A DNA stretch of 64,000 nt from Lentibacillus sediminis. GTDB taxonomy: Bacteria > Bacillota > Bacilli > Bacillales > Amphibacillaceae. A model generated the notes under the pieces. That model saw nothing but the letters and a program-made list of their open reading frames with translations, searched no databases and was not told where the DNA came from. Where the stretch lies: assembly GCF_002763455.1 (NCBI RefSeq), contig NZ_NIXK01000010.1, forward strand, positions 52,147 to 116,146. The letters are read 5' to 3'. The stretch's first letter is position 1. Every line of letters begins with the position of its first letter. The position numbers were made by a program, and so were the translations under genes. Positions 40,040 to 49,224 of the stretch are shown one piece after another.

Positions 40040-41479
40040 TCAATAAGCTTTCGCCCAATAAACCAGCTCTTTTGCTTCCTTCCCGCAGCAGACACAGGTA
40101 TCAGCAACTTTCTTCTGCTCAAATGGAATACAGCGGGACGTTGCGGAGGTTTCTTCTTTGATTTTTTCTTCACAAGCAGTATCTCCGCACCACATGGCCA
40201 TGATAAACCCAGGCTTTTCCTCCAGTGTCTGCTTAAAGGAATCCATATCTGTTGCCACACTGGTTTGTTCCTTTTGATGGGCCAATGCTTTGTCAAACAG
40301 GTTCTGCTGGATTTCCTCGAGCAGTTCCGGCAGCCGTTTGCTCACCTCAGCAACAGGGACAAATTCTTTTTCTCCAGTATCACGGCGAACGAGCACTACC
40401 TGATCCTTCTCGATATCCTTTGGTCCCATCTCAATCCGGACCGGTATACCTTTCATTTCATATTCATTAAACTTCCAGCCAGGCATTTTATCACTTGCAT
40501 CAATATCGACGCGCACGAGTTCCTGCAGCTGTTCGCGCAGAGCATAAGCTTTATCCAATACGCCTTCTTTATGCTGGGCGACTGGTACAATCATTGCCTG
40601 TGTTGGCGCGATTTGAGGCGGCAGCACTAGTCCGCGATTGTCACTGTGTACCATGATTAATCCGCCCATGATCCTTGTGGAGAGTCCCCATGATGTTTGG
40701 TGCACAAACTGATTTTCCCCATTTTCATCCAAATACGTGATATCGAAGGCTTCCGCAAATCCTGAACCGAAATGGTGGGATGTTCCAGACTGAAGTGCTT
40801 TGCCATCATGCATTAAAGCTTCAATCGTTAATGTATAATTGGCCCCGGCGAACTTTTCCTTTTCTGTTTTGCGGCCTTTTAGCACAGGAATGGCTAAATA
40901 ATTTTCCACCACATCTGCATAGACGCCGAGCATTCTGTCTGTTTCGGCTGCCGCATCTTCATCTGTTGCATGTGCTGTATGCCCTTCCTGCCAATGGAAT
41001 TCTGATGAACGCAGGAATGGCCTGGTCGTCTTCTCCCAGCGAACAACATTGGTCCATTGGTTATACAGCTTAGGGAGGTCGCGGTAAGAGTGAATATTTT
41101 TGGAATAATAATCACAGAAAAGCACTTCTGAAGTTGGGCGGACCGCTATCCGTTCTGCCAGTTCCTCATCTCCCCCATGTGTTACCCAAGCCACTTCCGG
41201 AGCAAACCCTTCGACATGGTCTTTCTCCTTCTGAAGCAGACTTTCCGGTATGAACAATGGAAAGGCCACATTGGAATGACCGGTTTCCTTAATTTTTTTG
41301 TCCAGCTCATCGCGGATATTTTCCCAAATGGCAAAACCATACGGCTTAATAATCATCGTTCCGCGCACCTGACCATAATCAACCAGTTCGGCCTGTTTAA
41401 CAATATCCGTGTACCACTGTGCGAAGTCATCTTCCATGGAAGTAATTTTTTCCACAAACTGCTTATTTTTCTTGCCCAA
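40040..41479 (-). CDS. proS: Prolyl-tRNA synthetase, archaeal/eukaryote-like type
   Basis: This 479-residue enzyme charges tRNA-Pro. Class II motifs are visible: motif 2 RTSEFHW-like [18 protein letters not shown] (near residue 155), and the ATP/proline region [22 protein letters not shown]... near 270-285 (quoted in part: [14 protein letters not shown]). A C-terminal zinc-type extension ends in [18 protein letters not shown]. It lacks the large editing insertion of the common bacterial form, so it is likely the second ProS many bacilli carry. TTG 41479 is chosen with AGAGGTG upstream. A proline T-box leader precedes it. Confidence 0.94.
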   Translation of the reverse strand: MGKKNKQFVEKITSMEDDFAQWYTDIVKQAELVDYGQVRGTMIIKPYGFAIWENIRDELDKKIKETGHSNVAFPLFIPESLLQKEKDHVEGFAPEVAWVTHGGDEELAERIAVRPTSEVLFCDYYSKNIHSYRDLPKLYNQWTNVVRWEKTTRPFLRSSEFHWQEGHTAHATDEDAAAETDRMLGVYADVVENYLAIPVLKGRKTEKEKFAGANYTLTIEALMHDGKALQSGTSHHFGSGFAEAFDITYLDENGENQFVHQTSWGLSTRIMGGLIMVHSDNRGLVLPPQIAPTQAMIVPVAQHKEGVLDKAYALREQLQELVRVDIDASDKMPGWKFNEYEMKGIPVRIEMGPKDIEKDQVVLVRRDTGEKEFVPVAEVSKRLPELLEEIQQNLFDKALAHQKEQTSVATDMDSFKQTLEEKPGFIMAMWCGDTACEEKIKEETSATSRCIPFEQKKVADTCVCCGKEAKELVYWAKAY

Positions 41480-41561
41480 GCTAAACACCTCTTTATATAA
41501 AATTATTTTTAAAGAAAACATTGCTTGCCACCAAGCTTATGGGACATTATCTGCGAACACA

Positions 41562-41795
41562 AAAAATCCTCCATCCGTAAAGGGACCGAGGTTTGGTGGT
41601 ACCACCCTTGTTTGCAGGACAAAAAAGCCCGGCACACTTGGCATGATAACGGTGGTAAACCGCGCACATCTTAAGGAGCAATGAATGCTTTTCGATGGCG
41701 AACTCAGAGGCAGGTTCTAATTCGTGTCGATGGAAATTTGCACCAGCCATTTCCTCTCTGCAAAAGACAGCAAATTATACTAATCCTCATCAGCG
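41562..41795 (-). promoter_or_regulatory. T-box riboswitch, proline-specific, controlling proS
   Basis: Reading the reverse strand, a stem I region begins with GAGGATTAG near 41790 and contains the AGAGAGGAAAT element. A specifier bulge GAACCTGCC puts the proline codon CCT at about 41714. The universal T-box AAGGGTGGTACCACC follows at about 41595-41609. The competing terminator (CCTCGGTCC with GGATGGAGG, then TTTTTT) ends near 41563. Uncharged tRNA-Pro should stabilise the antiterminator and switch on proS. Confidence 0.92.
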
Positions 41796-41905
41796 TTTCA
41801 ACTATATATTCCTTAATATATACGGCTTGGTCAGGAAAGTCAAGAACGGCCCAAAGCATATCTTTTCATAAGGGAGAATTCATTGACAATCACTAGACCT
41901 TGATT

Positions 41906-42442
41906 CTAGCGCGTCTGCCCGCACATTTTTTCATAGAGAGAAAATTTATCCTCCCCTTCACCGGCGTACCCGATAAATTCATATCCCGCCTGCTGATAAA
42001 ATGCATTCAATGCCGGATTGTCCGCAACACAATCGAGACGAATTAGGCGGGTCTCCCCTTCCAGATTCTCATCCAGCCACTCCAGCAATTTCCTGCCAAT
42101 CTGCCGGTGATGCCATTCCCAGGCCACAGCCAGGCGGTGAATGTAATATGCTGCATCCTGCCGATCCCCCCACATCTCCACATCCCAGCTGTTCTGCTTC
42201 GGGGAAAAATTAAAGGTGGCAACGGCCGTCTCTCCATACTCGACAATGTATGTCGTACCACAAAGAATATCCTGCCTGATCTCCTCATCTTCCCCGCCGC
42301 TCCGCAAATAACTCCATTGCGCAATACCTTTTTCTGCCAGCCAGTCCGCCGCACTTTTTAAGATTGCCGTGACTGCCGGTGTGTCGGCCTCCTCTGCTTT
42401 TCGTACTGTGAAATCTCCCATTTTTCCATCCCGAAAGCTCAT
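41906..42442 (-). CDS. GNAT-family N-acetyltransferase
   Basis: This 178-residue protein has the GNAT acetyl-CoA core: YYIHRLAVAWEWHHRQIGRKL (cut here at residues 98-118 by motif) with the Q/RxxGxG/A-like loop HRQIGRK, then LDCVADNPALNAFYQQAGY near residue 145. The acceptor is unknown. ATG 42442 follows GGGAG at seven bases. It is a single gene, divergent from the glycosylation operon. Confidence 0.88.
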   Translation of the reverse strand: MSFRDGKMGDFTVRKAEEADTPAVTAILKSAADWLAEKGIAQWSYLRSGGEDEEIRQDILCGTTYIVEYGETAVATFNFSPKQNSWDVEMWGDRQDAAYYIHRLAVAWEWHHRQIGRKLLEWLDENLEGETRLIRLDCVADNPALNAFYQQAGYEFIGYAGEGEDKFSLYEKMCGQTR

Positions 42443-42528
42443 CTCACGTCTCCCCCATTCTTAACTTTGATTGTACACCTGAGCCGGCCAGGATGGAAAG
42501 ACTCCCAGTACCACTCAGCCCGCCATAC

Positions 42529-42554
42529 GTTTGAAAATCCCGTCCGCAGGGTAG
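42529..42554 (+). promoter_or_regulatory. Sigma-B-like promoter of the glycosylation operon
   Basis: GTTTGA (42529-42534), a 14-base spacer and GGGTAG (42549-42554) fit the sigma-B consensus. The glycosyltransferase ATG is 41 bases downstream. csbB, the B. subtilis counterpart, is a known sigma-B-controlled gene, which strengthens the call. Confidence 0.6.
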
Positions 42555-42594
42555 TTTTAGACTACAACATGAAATGCCCGGAGGTACCTCCAAA

Positions 42595-43533
42595 ATGAAT
42601 GACTTAATTTCCATTATAATACCCGCCTACAATGAGGCAGCAAATATCAAACCCGTCCATGAAGCAGTTCAGCAGGAATTCGCCAGTCTATCCAGTCCTT
42701 TTGAACTGTTGTTTATTGATGATGGCAGCAGTGACCCTACTCTCTCCACCCTCCAGATGCTAGCCGGGGCACACCCGGAAGTGAAATACATTTCGTTCAC
42801 CCGCAATTTCGGCAAAGAGGCAGCAATCATTGCCGGGCTGGATCATGCACATGGGAAAGCTGTGATTATCATGGATGCGGACATGCAGCACCCTCCGTCG
42901 CTCATTCCGCAATTGCTGGAAGGCTACCGAGAAGGGTATGAACAGGTTGTTGCCAAGCGAAACCGCAACGGAGAAGCGAAATCCCGTTCCTTTCTCTCCC
43001 ATCTTTATTACAAACTGATCAACCGAATTATTCAAGTGGAACTACATGATGGAGAAGGCGATTTCCGCTTACTTGGCAGGAAAGCAGTCGATTCCGTATT
43101 AAAAATGAGTGAGGGCAACCGGTTTTCCAAAGGGCTGTTCTCCTGGATCGGTTTTGAACAGAAAACCGTCTATTTCGAGAATGTCGAACGGGAGAGTGGT
43201 GCTTCTAAATGGTCGTTCAGAAACCTCCTCAATTACGGTGTAGAAGGTGTCGTTTCCTTTAATCAGAAACCATTGCGCATCTGTCTGTACGCAGGCGTCA
43301 TCAGCCTGGTTTTTGCGCTTTTTTATATTCTGGCCATGGCTGTACAGATCCTCCGTCACGGAATCGATGTGCCAGGCTATTTCACGCTCATCTCTGCCGT
43401 CCTTTTCCTTGGCGGTGTGCAGCTGTTGAGCCTTGGCGTAATTGGCGAATATGTGGGAAGAATCTATATGGAAACAAAAAACCGGCCTCATTATCTCGTG
43501 CGAGAAACCAATACGGATGAGGAGCAGCAATGA
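42595..43533 (+). CDS. Membrane glycosyltransferase, CsbB/GtrB type (GT2)
   Basis: This 312-residue enzyme transfers a sugar to undecaprenyl phosphate at the inner membrane face. It has a GT2 catalytic domain (residues 1-225) with IIPAYNEAAN, DDGSSDPT, the DxD-type MDADMQHPP and the KWSFRNL motif. Two C-terminal spans follow (about 230-255, 265-290). The downstream gtrA and yfhO-like genes complete a polymer-glycosylation set; in B. subtilis CsbB with YfhO adds GlcNAc to lipoteichoic acid. ATG 42595 follows GGAGGT. It overlaps gtrA by four bases. Confidence 0.9.
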   Translation: MNDLISIIIPAYNEAANIKPVHEAVQQEFASLSSPFELLFIDDGSSDPTLSTLQMLAGAHPEVKYISFTRNFGKEAAIIAGLDHAHGKAVIIMDADMQHPPSLIPQLLEGYREGYEQVVAKRNRNGEAKSRSFLSHLYYKLINRIIQVELHDGEGDFRLLGRKAVDSVLKMSEGNRFSKGLFSWIGFEQKTVYFENVERESGASKWSFRNLLNYGVEGVVSFNQKPLRICLYAGVISLVFALFYILAMAVQILRHGIDVPGYFTLISAVLFLGGVQLLSLGVIGEYVGRIYMETKNRPHYLVRETNTDEEQQ

Positions 43534-43904
43534 AATATTTGAACAATGAATTCATCCGGTTTGTCATTGTGGGCGGGCTGAACACAATGAACTATTATCT
43601 TGTTTATGTCGTTTTATACAACCTGCTGAATTGGCATTACCTTCTTTCCCACATTACCGGTTTTCTCATCAGTATGGTTATTTCGTTTTACTTGAATGTT
43701 TATTTTACGTATAAGGTGAGACCGACACTGGCTAAATTCCTGCAATTTCCGATTACCCAGCTGGTAAATGTCGGGCTCTCCTCCCTGTTTATTTACATTT
43801 TTGTCGATCACCTGCACTGGAATGGAAACATTGCGCCCCTTGCAGCCGTCATCTTCACGGTGCCGGTTACCTTTTTGGTTACAGGGAAAATATTAAAGAA
43901 ATAG
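43530..43904 (+). CDS. GtrA-family membrane protein (lipid-linked sugar flippase)
   Basis: This 124-residue protein with four spans fits the GtrA family: FIRFVIVGGLNTMNYYLVY at the start, then a second-span phrase with FLISMVISFYLNVYFTYK. GtrA-like proteins are thought to flip undecaprenyl-phosphate-sugar to the outer face. Its ATG overlaps the glycosyltransferase stop (ATGA), and the YfhO-like gene follows after 13 bases, so the three proteins likely act in sequence: charge, flip, transfer. Confidence 0.9.
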   Translation: MKYLNNEFIRFVIVGGLNTMNYYLVYVVLYNLLNWHYLLSHITGFLISMVISFYLNVYFTYKVRPTLAKFLQFPITQLVNVGLSSLFIYIFVDHLHWNGNIAPLAAVIFTVPVTFLVTGKILKK

Positions 43905-43917
43905 GACGGGGAAACAG

Positions 43918-46515
43918 ATGAAGAAAATGCAAAAAATCGGACTGTTAATCGGCTCCAGCCTCGTCATCTCATTCCTTGCCCATGCCTTTTTTATTTATCA
44001 GGGTGCACAGGGCGTGTATATGGCGGGGCCAAATGACGGGCTTAACCAGATGGTGCCGTTCCGCCAGCTGATGTATGAACAGCTCAAAGACGGCAACTTT
44101 TCTTATGCGTTCGATTTTGGGATTGGCGGCAGCACAGCAACCCAGCTTGCCTATTATTATGGAATCAATACCTTTTTCTTCCTGACCGCCGGAGTGGTTT
44201 TTCTTCTGGAAACCCTCTCGATCATCGGCGAGCCTGAGGTGCTGTTCTGGGCACAGGCAACCGTATATATCAGTGTGTTTCGCCTGGCGATTGTTATTTG
44301 CATTACGACCGGTTTGTTCCGCTATATGAAGATGAACCCGCTCCCCTCTTTTATTGGGGCGGTTTTATACGGGGCCTCAACGATGTATTTCCGCCATGTT
44401 ACCTACTGGGAATTCTTTGCCGATGCATTTATCTGGCTGCCGTTGCTGATCCTCGGCGTGGAAAAAATCATCCGCGAGCGAAAGCCTGCCTGGCTAATTG
44501 CGGCGACGGCTATTTCGTTCTTTGACAACTTCTATTTTGCCTATATTAATGGCATTTTCACCGGGGTTTACATAGTAGGCAGATGGCTGTTTCCGCTTGT
44601 GAAACAGGAAGCAGGAAAACTTGTCCAGGCAAAATATTACAGCATATCGGTTCTTCTTGGGTTCGGCATTGGTTCAGTTGGTTTCATCCCTGCCGTTTGG
44701 GGATTTTTCCATAATCAGCGTCCCCCTTTTGAGCAGGAAATTCCGCTGGTAGATGGGACGAGCAATATTTTGTATGACAGCTATTTACTGATCGTGCCGG
44801 CCATCTTTGTGTTGCTGATCGGCTGTTTCCCGCTGTACCGGAAGCCAGCGTTTCGCTTTTTCACCGTACTCAGCCTGTTTTTCATCGTCCTGCATTTCAT
44901 TCCATGGGCTGCCAGCTTCTTCAACGGGTTTTCCGCGCCGCGGCATCGATATGAGTACTTGGCTGCTTTTACGATTGGCGGTGCCGTTGCAGCAGGTTTG
45001 CCTTATTTAAAAAGGATGCCACGCAGACAGATCATGTATGCAGCTATTTGGATGGCGGCAGCTTATTTCATTTTTTATGTGACAGATCCGACGTTTGAAA
45101 TCACCGGCCTTTCCACCGCTTCTTACGTGATCCTGGCAGGTATTGTTCTGGTGCTTGCTTTTTTCCTGAACAATCAGAAGGCCTGGTATGCGCTCCTTGC
45201 CTCGATTGTTATTTCCCAGCTCATTCTGGGGAATCAGTTCCAGTATAAGGAGTTGTTCATCGGCGGGGGTGTCGAGAATACGACAAAAGAATATATCCTG
45301 AGCAGCAATTATTATTCCGAGGAACAGCAAGCACTCATCGATGAAGTGCTTGCTGCAGATTCTGATGCGCTCTCCCGGATAACTTGGATAGCGGATGGGC
45401 GAAATAACACCCCTATTATTCAAGGCTTCCCGGGGACCAGTCTGTATTCCAGCATTCTCAACGGGCATGTGCTGGAGTTTTATTATCATGATTTGCGGAT
45501 TGATATGAAACGGGAAAGTGTCAGCCGCTATTCCATGTTCGGCGACCGGGCAAACCTCCACAGCATGCTGCGCGGGAAATATGCCATGTATGAAAAAGGT
45601 GCGGTGACGAACGCCCCATATGGTTTTGAACCCTATATGGAAAGCGAGAATTATGTGGTTTACCAAAATACCAATATACTGCCATTTGTCCGAATGTCCG
45701 ACGCGGTTTATAGTGAAGCTTCGCTGGCTGAGCAGTCCGTGCTGGAACGGGAACAGGCAATGCTCCACGGCATTGTTGTAAAAGATGCAGAGACAACTGC
45801 GGAGGGCCTTCCACAGAAAGAAAATTTGATTGATGAGGCGGGAATAGACGCTGTCGGTGGGACTTATTCCGGCGGTCAGCTGAAAGTCACGGCCGAAACA
45901 GGCGGACTGGATATTACCATTCCGGAAGGAGTGGATGATGCGGGTACGGAAGATTACTATGTATCCTTTTATTTGCGCCATAATGTAAAGGAAGCTTCGG
46001 GGTTTGCCCTGCATGTGAATGATTTTCAAACATCAAGAAAATCCCGGCAATCGCTTTATAAAACCGGGGTGAACGAAATTACCATCCGCGTGCCGAAGCC
46101 GGAGAACCAGACGATTTCCATCCGCGTACCAGCGGGCAACTACACGCTTGAAAACCTGGAAGTATATCCCGAAAATTACCAGACACTCGAGAATGTGAAA
46201 CAAGAGGCCAACCAGCGATCAGAGGTGACACTGGAAGGAAACAGCATCACCATTGAAAACTTGCAGGCCAATCAGGATGGCTATCTGGCTATCCCCGTAC
46301 CATATGAAAAAGGCTGGAAAGTGCAGGTAGACGGTGAATCAAGGGATCTTGAACAGGTCAACTATGCCTTTTTAGGAACCGCCATTCAAGCGGGAGATGA
46401 CACGGTCACTTTTACCTACCATCCTCCATTTTTCCGGACAACCCTATTTGTCATGGCCGGCTCTCTTGTTGCCTCGGTGATTTGGGTGAAAAGAAAGCGG
46501 AAAAGGGGTATATAA
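43918..46515 (+). CDS. yfhO: YfhO-family membrane glycosyltransferase
   Basis: This 865-residue protein has about thirteen membrane spans (residues 8-440, plus one at the C-terminus near 840) and a large extracytoplasmic domain (about 450-835). It has the YfhO signature near the start (GPNDGLNQMVPFRQLMYEQL) and a GT-C-like loop. In B. subtilis YfhO is the outer-face transferase that decorates lipoteichoic acid with the sugar supplied by CsbB. It is the last gene of the three-gene operon and is closed by a strong terminator. The polymer glycosylated here is inferred. Confidence 0.88.
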   Translation: MKKMQKIGLLIGSSLVISFLAHAFFIYQGAQGVYMAGPNDGLNQMVPFRQLMYEQLKDGNFSYAFDFGIGGSTATQLAYYYGINTFFFLTAGVVFLLETLSIIGEPEVLFWAQATVYISVFRLAIVICITTGLFRYMKMNPLPSFIGAVLYGASTMYFRHVTYWEFFADAFIWLPLLILGVEKIIRERKPAWLIAATAISFFDNFYFAYINGIFTGVYIVGRWLFPLVKQEAGKLVQAKYYSISVLLGFGIGSVGFIPAVWGFFHNQRPPFEQEIPLVDGTSNILYDSYLLIVPAIFVLLIGCFPLYRKPAFRFFTVLSLFFIVLHFIPWAASFFNGFSAPRHRYEYLAAFTIGGAVAAGLPYLKRMPRRQIMYAAIWMAAAYFIFYVTDPTFEITGLSTASYVILAGIVLVLAFFLNNQKAWYALLASIVISQLILGNQFQYKELFIGGGVENTTKEYILSSNYYSEEQQALIDEVLAADSDALSRITWIADGRNNTPIIQGFPGTSLYSSILNGHVLEFYYHDLRIDMKRESVSRYSMFGDRANLHSMLRGKYAMYEKGAVTNAPYGFEPYMESENYVVYQNTNILPFVRMSDAVYSEASLAEQSVLEREQAMLHGIVVKDAETTAEGLPQKENLIDEAGIDAVGGTYSGGQLKVTAETGGLDITIPEGVDDAGTEDYYVSFYLRHNVKEASGFALHVNDFQTSRKSRQSLYKTGVNEITIRVPKPENQTISIRVPAGNYTLENLEVYPENYQTLENVKQEANQRSEVTLEGNSITIENLQANQDGYLAIPVPYEKGWKVQVDGESRDLEQVNYAFLGTAIQAGDDTVTFTYHPPFFRTTLFVMAGSLVASVIWVKRKRKRGI

Positions 46516-46552
46516 AAAGACATAGCAGGATTCTCTCTGCTATGTCTTTTTA
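46514..46552. terminator. Bidirectional terminator
   Basis: AAAAAGACATAGCAG and CTGCTATGTCTTTTT form a perfect stem around GATTCTCT, between convergent genes. Confidence 0.92.
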
Positions 46553-46555
46553 TAA

Positions 46556-47131
46556 TCAGCTAGCCTTCACATTACCCAAGTCTATCTTATTCTCTATGTA
46601 GGCCTGTTCTTCCTCCTCGCTCAATACATCGGTCGCCCACCCCAGTTCACCGGATTCCATGCTTGCCTCACGATACAGGAGGTTATGGTCATCTACCACC
46701 TGGGAAAAGTCCCCCTCTGCCCAGCGGTTTAGTATATCCATATAAGAACTTTCCACATCCAGCCCAGACTCATCCACCGCCTCCACCAGCCAATTAATTC
46801 GCTCCTCGGTTATTTGATAAAAGCCGAATTTCTGCTCCGCTTTTACTTTTTGGTGGGACATGGCATGGAGGTATTCCAAAAAAGTCGTTCTATCTAAATT
46901 TTCCATTGAAATAATATCACCAAATGGGTTGGACTCTGCCCCATCGCTTTCTTCCTCCGGTTTATTCGCTGCATACTCAATCAGCTCATTTGCACTCAAA
47001 TCCTCCAATTGCCGGTCAGGAACCACTTCCTGTTCTCCGGTGTCAATGCCCTGAAACAGATAACCAAAGCCAGCCCATATGCCAATAAGCAGAATCATAC
47101 CAGCAATTATAAATATCAGCCGTTTTAGCAC
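46556..47131 (-). CDS. Membrane-anchored protein, DUF6241-like
   Basis: This 191-residue protein has one N-terminal span (residues 5-26) and an acidic extracytoplasmic domain. Phrases such as LSANELIEYAANKPEEES, MSHQKVKAEQKFGFYQIT and REASMESGELGWATDVLSEE fit, to my recollection, the DUF6241 family of Bacillaceae proteins. No function is known. A possible small gene overlaps its start by 7 bases. Confidence 0.72.
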   Translation of the reverse strand: MLKRLIFIIAGMILLIGIWAGFGYLFQGIDTGEQEVVPDRQLEDLSANELIEYAANKPEEESDGAESNPFGDIISMENLDRTTFLEYLHAMSHQKVKAEQKFGFYQITEERINWLVEAVDESGLDVESSYMDILNRWAEGDFSQVVDDHNLLYREASMESGELGWATDVLSEEEEQAYIENKIDLGNVKAS

Positions 47132-47328
47132 AAGATAACCCCCTTCCCTTGTTCCCCATTCATTTTATAGAACTCACAGAGTTTTTCAAGAGGGTGTGGA
47201 GGATTTATTTTATCTAATTTCTGCTTCGATATTACCGAAAAACCAGATAAATACGTTTCGCCTATAACCTCTTCATCCCATAATACATGAAGCGTATAGT
47301 AGTAACTATCTGTTTTTTTCCGGCACAT
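47125..47328 (-). CDS. Possible small protein upstream of the DUF6241-like gene
   Basis: Sixty-seven codons from ATG 47328, overlapping the next gene's start by 7 bases. The product looks protein-like (YYYTLHVLWDEEVIGETYLS, HPLEKLCEFYKMNGEQGKG) but has no recognised domain. No good ribosome site precedes the ATG. The overlap pattern suggests coupling, or it may be the remnant of a longer gene. Confidence 0.35.
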   Translation of the reverse strand: MCRKKTDSYYYTLHVLWDEEVIGETYLSGFSVISKQKLDKINPPHPLEKLCEFYKMNGEQGKGVILC

Positions 47329-47412
47329 GAATTTCTAAGTATTCACTTATTGCTACTTGAAGCCTGCATAAAGACTTGCTATGATTGAATGAAATAGGGA
47401 GGTGCGTCAGAG

Positions 47413-47994
47413 ATGTCATCATTAGATAAAGATAAGAAATATACACTGGAAGAATTTTTACTGCATGTAAAAGAGGAAGAACGTGCTGAATTGTATGAAG
47501 GTGTCCCGGTCTTCATGGCACCAGCATCGTTTGAACATGAAGGAGTAGTTGCAAACCTGATTGGAGAATTCAGTAATGGGCTTAAAGGAAATACATGCCT
47601 AGTATTTGGCAGCAATCTTCAGGTGATTTTTCCTTTTAGAGATGAGAAGAAAGGTAAAGACGATGTAACGGTTTTACCGGATATTTCGATAGTATGTGAT
47701 AAAAGTAAATTACGTAATAAACGTTGCTATGGCGCTCCGGATTTAATTATTGAAGTACTGTCACCCAGTACACTTCGAAACGACCGCTTGCTAAAACGCA
47801 ATTATTATGAAAAAGCCGGGGTTAGAGAATACTTAATCATTGACTATCAACACGTGATTATCGAAAAAAATGTATTACATGAAGGTTCCTACCAACATGA
47901 AGATATTTATTCCAGCGAAAAACAAACCTTCACATCTACAATCTTTCCTGATATTTCTTTTTCCATTAATGAGATTTTTTCGTTTTTAGACTAA
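47413..47994 (+). CDS. Uma2-family (DUF820) PD-(D/E)XK nuclease-fold protein
   Basis: This 193-residue protein has the DUF820/Uma2 core: YTLEEFLLHVKEEERAELYE, then LPDISIVCDKSK, PDLIIEVLSPSTL and KRNYYEKAGVREYLIID. The Asp in LPDIS, the Glu in IIEVLS and the Lys in YYEKAGV are the nuclease-fold catalytic positions. Uma2 proteins are abundant in cyanobacteria and some Firmicutes, and their role is unknown. RBS GGGAGGTG precedes ATG 47413. Codons are AT-richer than the neighbours'. Confidence 0.88.
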   Translation: MSSLDKDKKYTLEEFLLHVKEEERAELYEGVPVFMAPASFEHEGVVANLIGEFSNGLKGNTCLVFGSNLQVIFPFRDEKKGKDDVTVLPDISIVCDKSKLRNKRCYGAPDLIIEVLSPSTLRNDRLLKRNYYEKAGVREYLIIDYQHVIIEKNVLHEGSYQHEDIYSSEKQTFTSTIFPDISFSINEIFSFLD

Positions 47995-48071
47995 TTATTT
48001 TGGTTCAGCAACAATTTACGGGCAACATGATCCGACAAATTGGTTAGGTTTGTTAAAAAGAGGGGATTTCA

Positions 48072-48398
48072 TTGGAAAGAAAAAACCTAAAGGTGTTCAC
48101 TAGAATCTCGTTTTTTACAGCACTTGGTGTGATTATTGTTATACCAACCTATGCATTTATGACATTAATTTTTTCGAACGAGAACGCAGAATTCATCACA
48201 AAAGTTTTTTCATTACTTGCATCTCTTACAATGTTTGCTTCCGTCTCTGGCATACCTTTAAGCATTGTATCCATGTTTAGTAAAGAAAATTTAGCCATAA
48301 GACTTTTTACATTAATTATCAATTTGTTACCGAGTAGTATCCTTGGTTATGTTATACTTATGGAATTTATAGATGAATTTCTCCGGGGTCCACCTTGA
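48072..48398 (+). CDS. Three-span membrane protein, unknown
   Basis: This 108-residue hydrophobic protein has spans near residues 10-35, 45-68 and 75-100 and a basic N-terminus (MERKNLKVFTR). I do not recognise a family. TTG 48072 has GAGGGG about eight bases upstream. A short reading frame (GTG 48399, 19 codons ending FSFLS) directly after the stop may be a leftover of a neighbouring gene. AT-rich, like the Uma2 gene before it. Confidence 0.55.
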   Translation: MERKNLKVFTRISFFTALGVIIVIPTYAFMTLIFSNENAEFITKVFSLLASLTMFASVSGIPLSIVSMFSKENLAIRLFTLIINLLPSSILGYVILMEFIDEFLRGPP

Positions 48399-48482
48399 GT
48401 GGATTTAAATGATGAAATCGATGAATTTAATGAAGCGTTGTTTAGCTTTTTGAGTTGATAGATGTTCTATGATTTGAATCTT

Positions 48483-48516
48483 AAAATCCTAACCGCTGCC
48501 GCCAGTTAGGATTTTT
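48483..48516. terminator. Hairpin terminator
   Basis: AAAATCCTAAC and GTTAGGATTTT form a perfect 11-bp stem around 11 bases, between the convergent membrane-protein and antitoxin genes. Confidence 0.85.
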
Positions 48517-48570
48517 AGCTGGGAATAAATCATGTGGGGCAAGGTTGATATAAACAAAACAGCATCCGCA

Positions 48571-48810
48571 TTACCATATTTCTTTTCCTTCAGGTTTTCC
48601 CCAATCAATTTCTTCATGCTGATTTTCTGGTGTACATTTTGCCAATAACTCTTTTAGTGTTGGTTCTTGATTTATTGGTTTTATAATGATTCCTTGCTCT
48701 TCACTGTTCACTTCAACCTCTAATCCCTCACGAATACCATATTTCTCTGCAATTTCCTCGGGGATACGTACCCAAATACTATCGTCCCATTTTTGTGCAG
48801 TAGTGATCAT
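48571..48810 (-). CDS. AbrB/MazE-type antitoxin-like DNA-binding protein, orphan
   Basis: This 79-residue protein has a MazE-type swapped-hairpin DNA-binding domain (residues 1-45): TTAQKWDDSIWVRIPEEIAE, then KYGIREGLEVEVNSE. A toxin-binding-style acidic C-terminus follows (TLKELLAKCTPENQHEEIDW). The usual Gly-Asn-Ser of MazE (KWGNS) reads KWDDS here. A mazF toxin gene would be expected just downstream, but the 90 bases before the terminator hold none. ATG 48810 follows GGGGGA. Either a stranded antitoxin or a solitary regulator. Confidence 0.8.
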   Translation of the reverse strand: MITTAQKWDDSIWVRIPEEIAEKYGIREGLEVEVNSEEQGIIIKPINQEPTLKELLAKCTPENQHEEIDWGKPEGKEIW

Positions 48811-48862
48811 CACACATTCCCCCTTATGATTTTTGCCACCATCATGTACCCCGCTTCGGCAA

Positions 48863-49186
48863 TCACCAATCCCACTTTCTCTCCAAAATGCCCAAATCCT
48901 TAAGAAGACTGACAAACAATGAGCCTTCTTCGCTTTCCATAGCTTCTGCTGTGCATGTACCATCAGGGGGATAAGTTAAATTCTCGGCCTCCTCCAATGT
49001 TGCTTCTTGCAGCCAGTTTGTCGGATTCGCCTCTTCAAAACAAGGTGGTGCTATATAGGTGTGCCGGTTATGCTCGAGAATAATTCTTGTATCTGATGGC
49101 GGCTCTGTTTCTTGAGGAACAAAAAAACTGACCGCGATCAGGATTACCATCATGACGAGCAATCCAAGCCAAAATTTCTTTTTCAT
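48863..49186 (-). CDS. Membrane-anchored or secreted small protein, unknown
   Basis: This 107-residue protein starts with a basic and hydrophobic segment (MKKKFWLGLLVMMVILIAVS), then an acidic soluble part with two Cys residues (PPCFEEANP, DGTCTAEAM) that might form a disulfide. I recognise no family. It is followed at 53 bases by the antitoxin-like gene in the same direction; a functional link is not evident. Confidence 0.6.
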   Translation of the reverse strand: MKKKFWLGLLVMMVILIAVSFFVPQETEPPSDTRIILEHNRHTYIAPPCFEEANPTNWLQEATLEEAENLTYPPDGTCTAEAMESEEGSLFVSLLKDLGILERKWDW

Positions 49187-49224
49187 CCTGAATCTCCTTG
49201 CTATTGTCTAAACTCTGCTTCTGC

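Noticed and set aside
41547..41750. 67-codon reverse-strand frame upstream of proS
   Set aside because: It lies entirely inside the T-box leader, whose RNA elements explain the sequence.
45007..46029. 340-codon frame antisense to the YfhO-like gene
   Set aside because: Shadow of a well-supported gene; His/Cys/Ile-rich composition typical of antisense translation.
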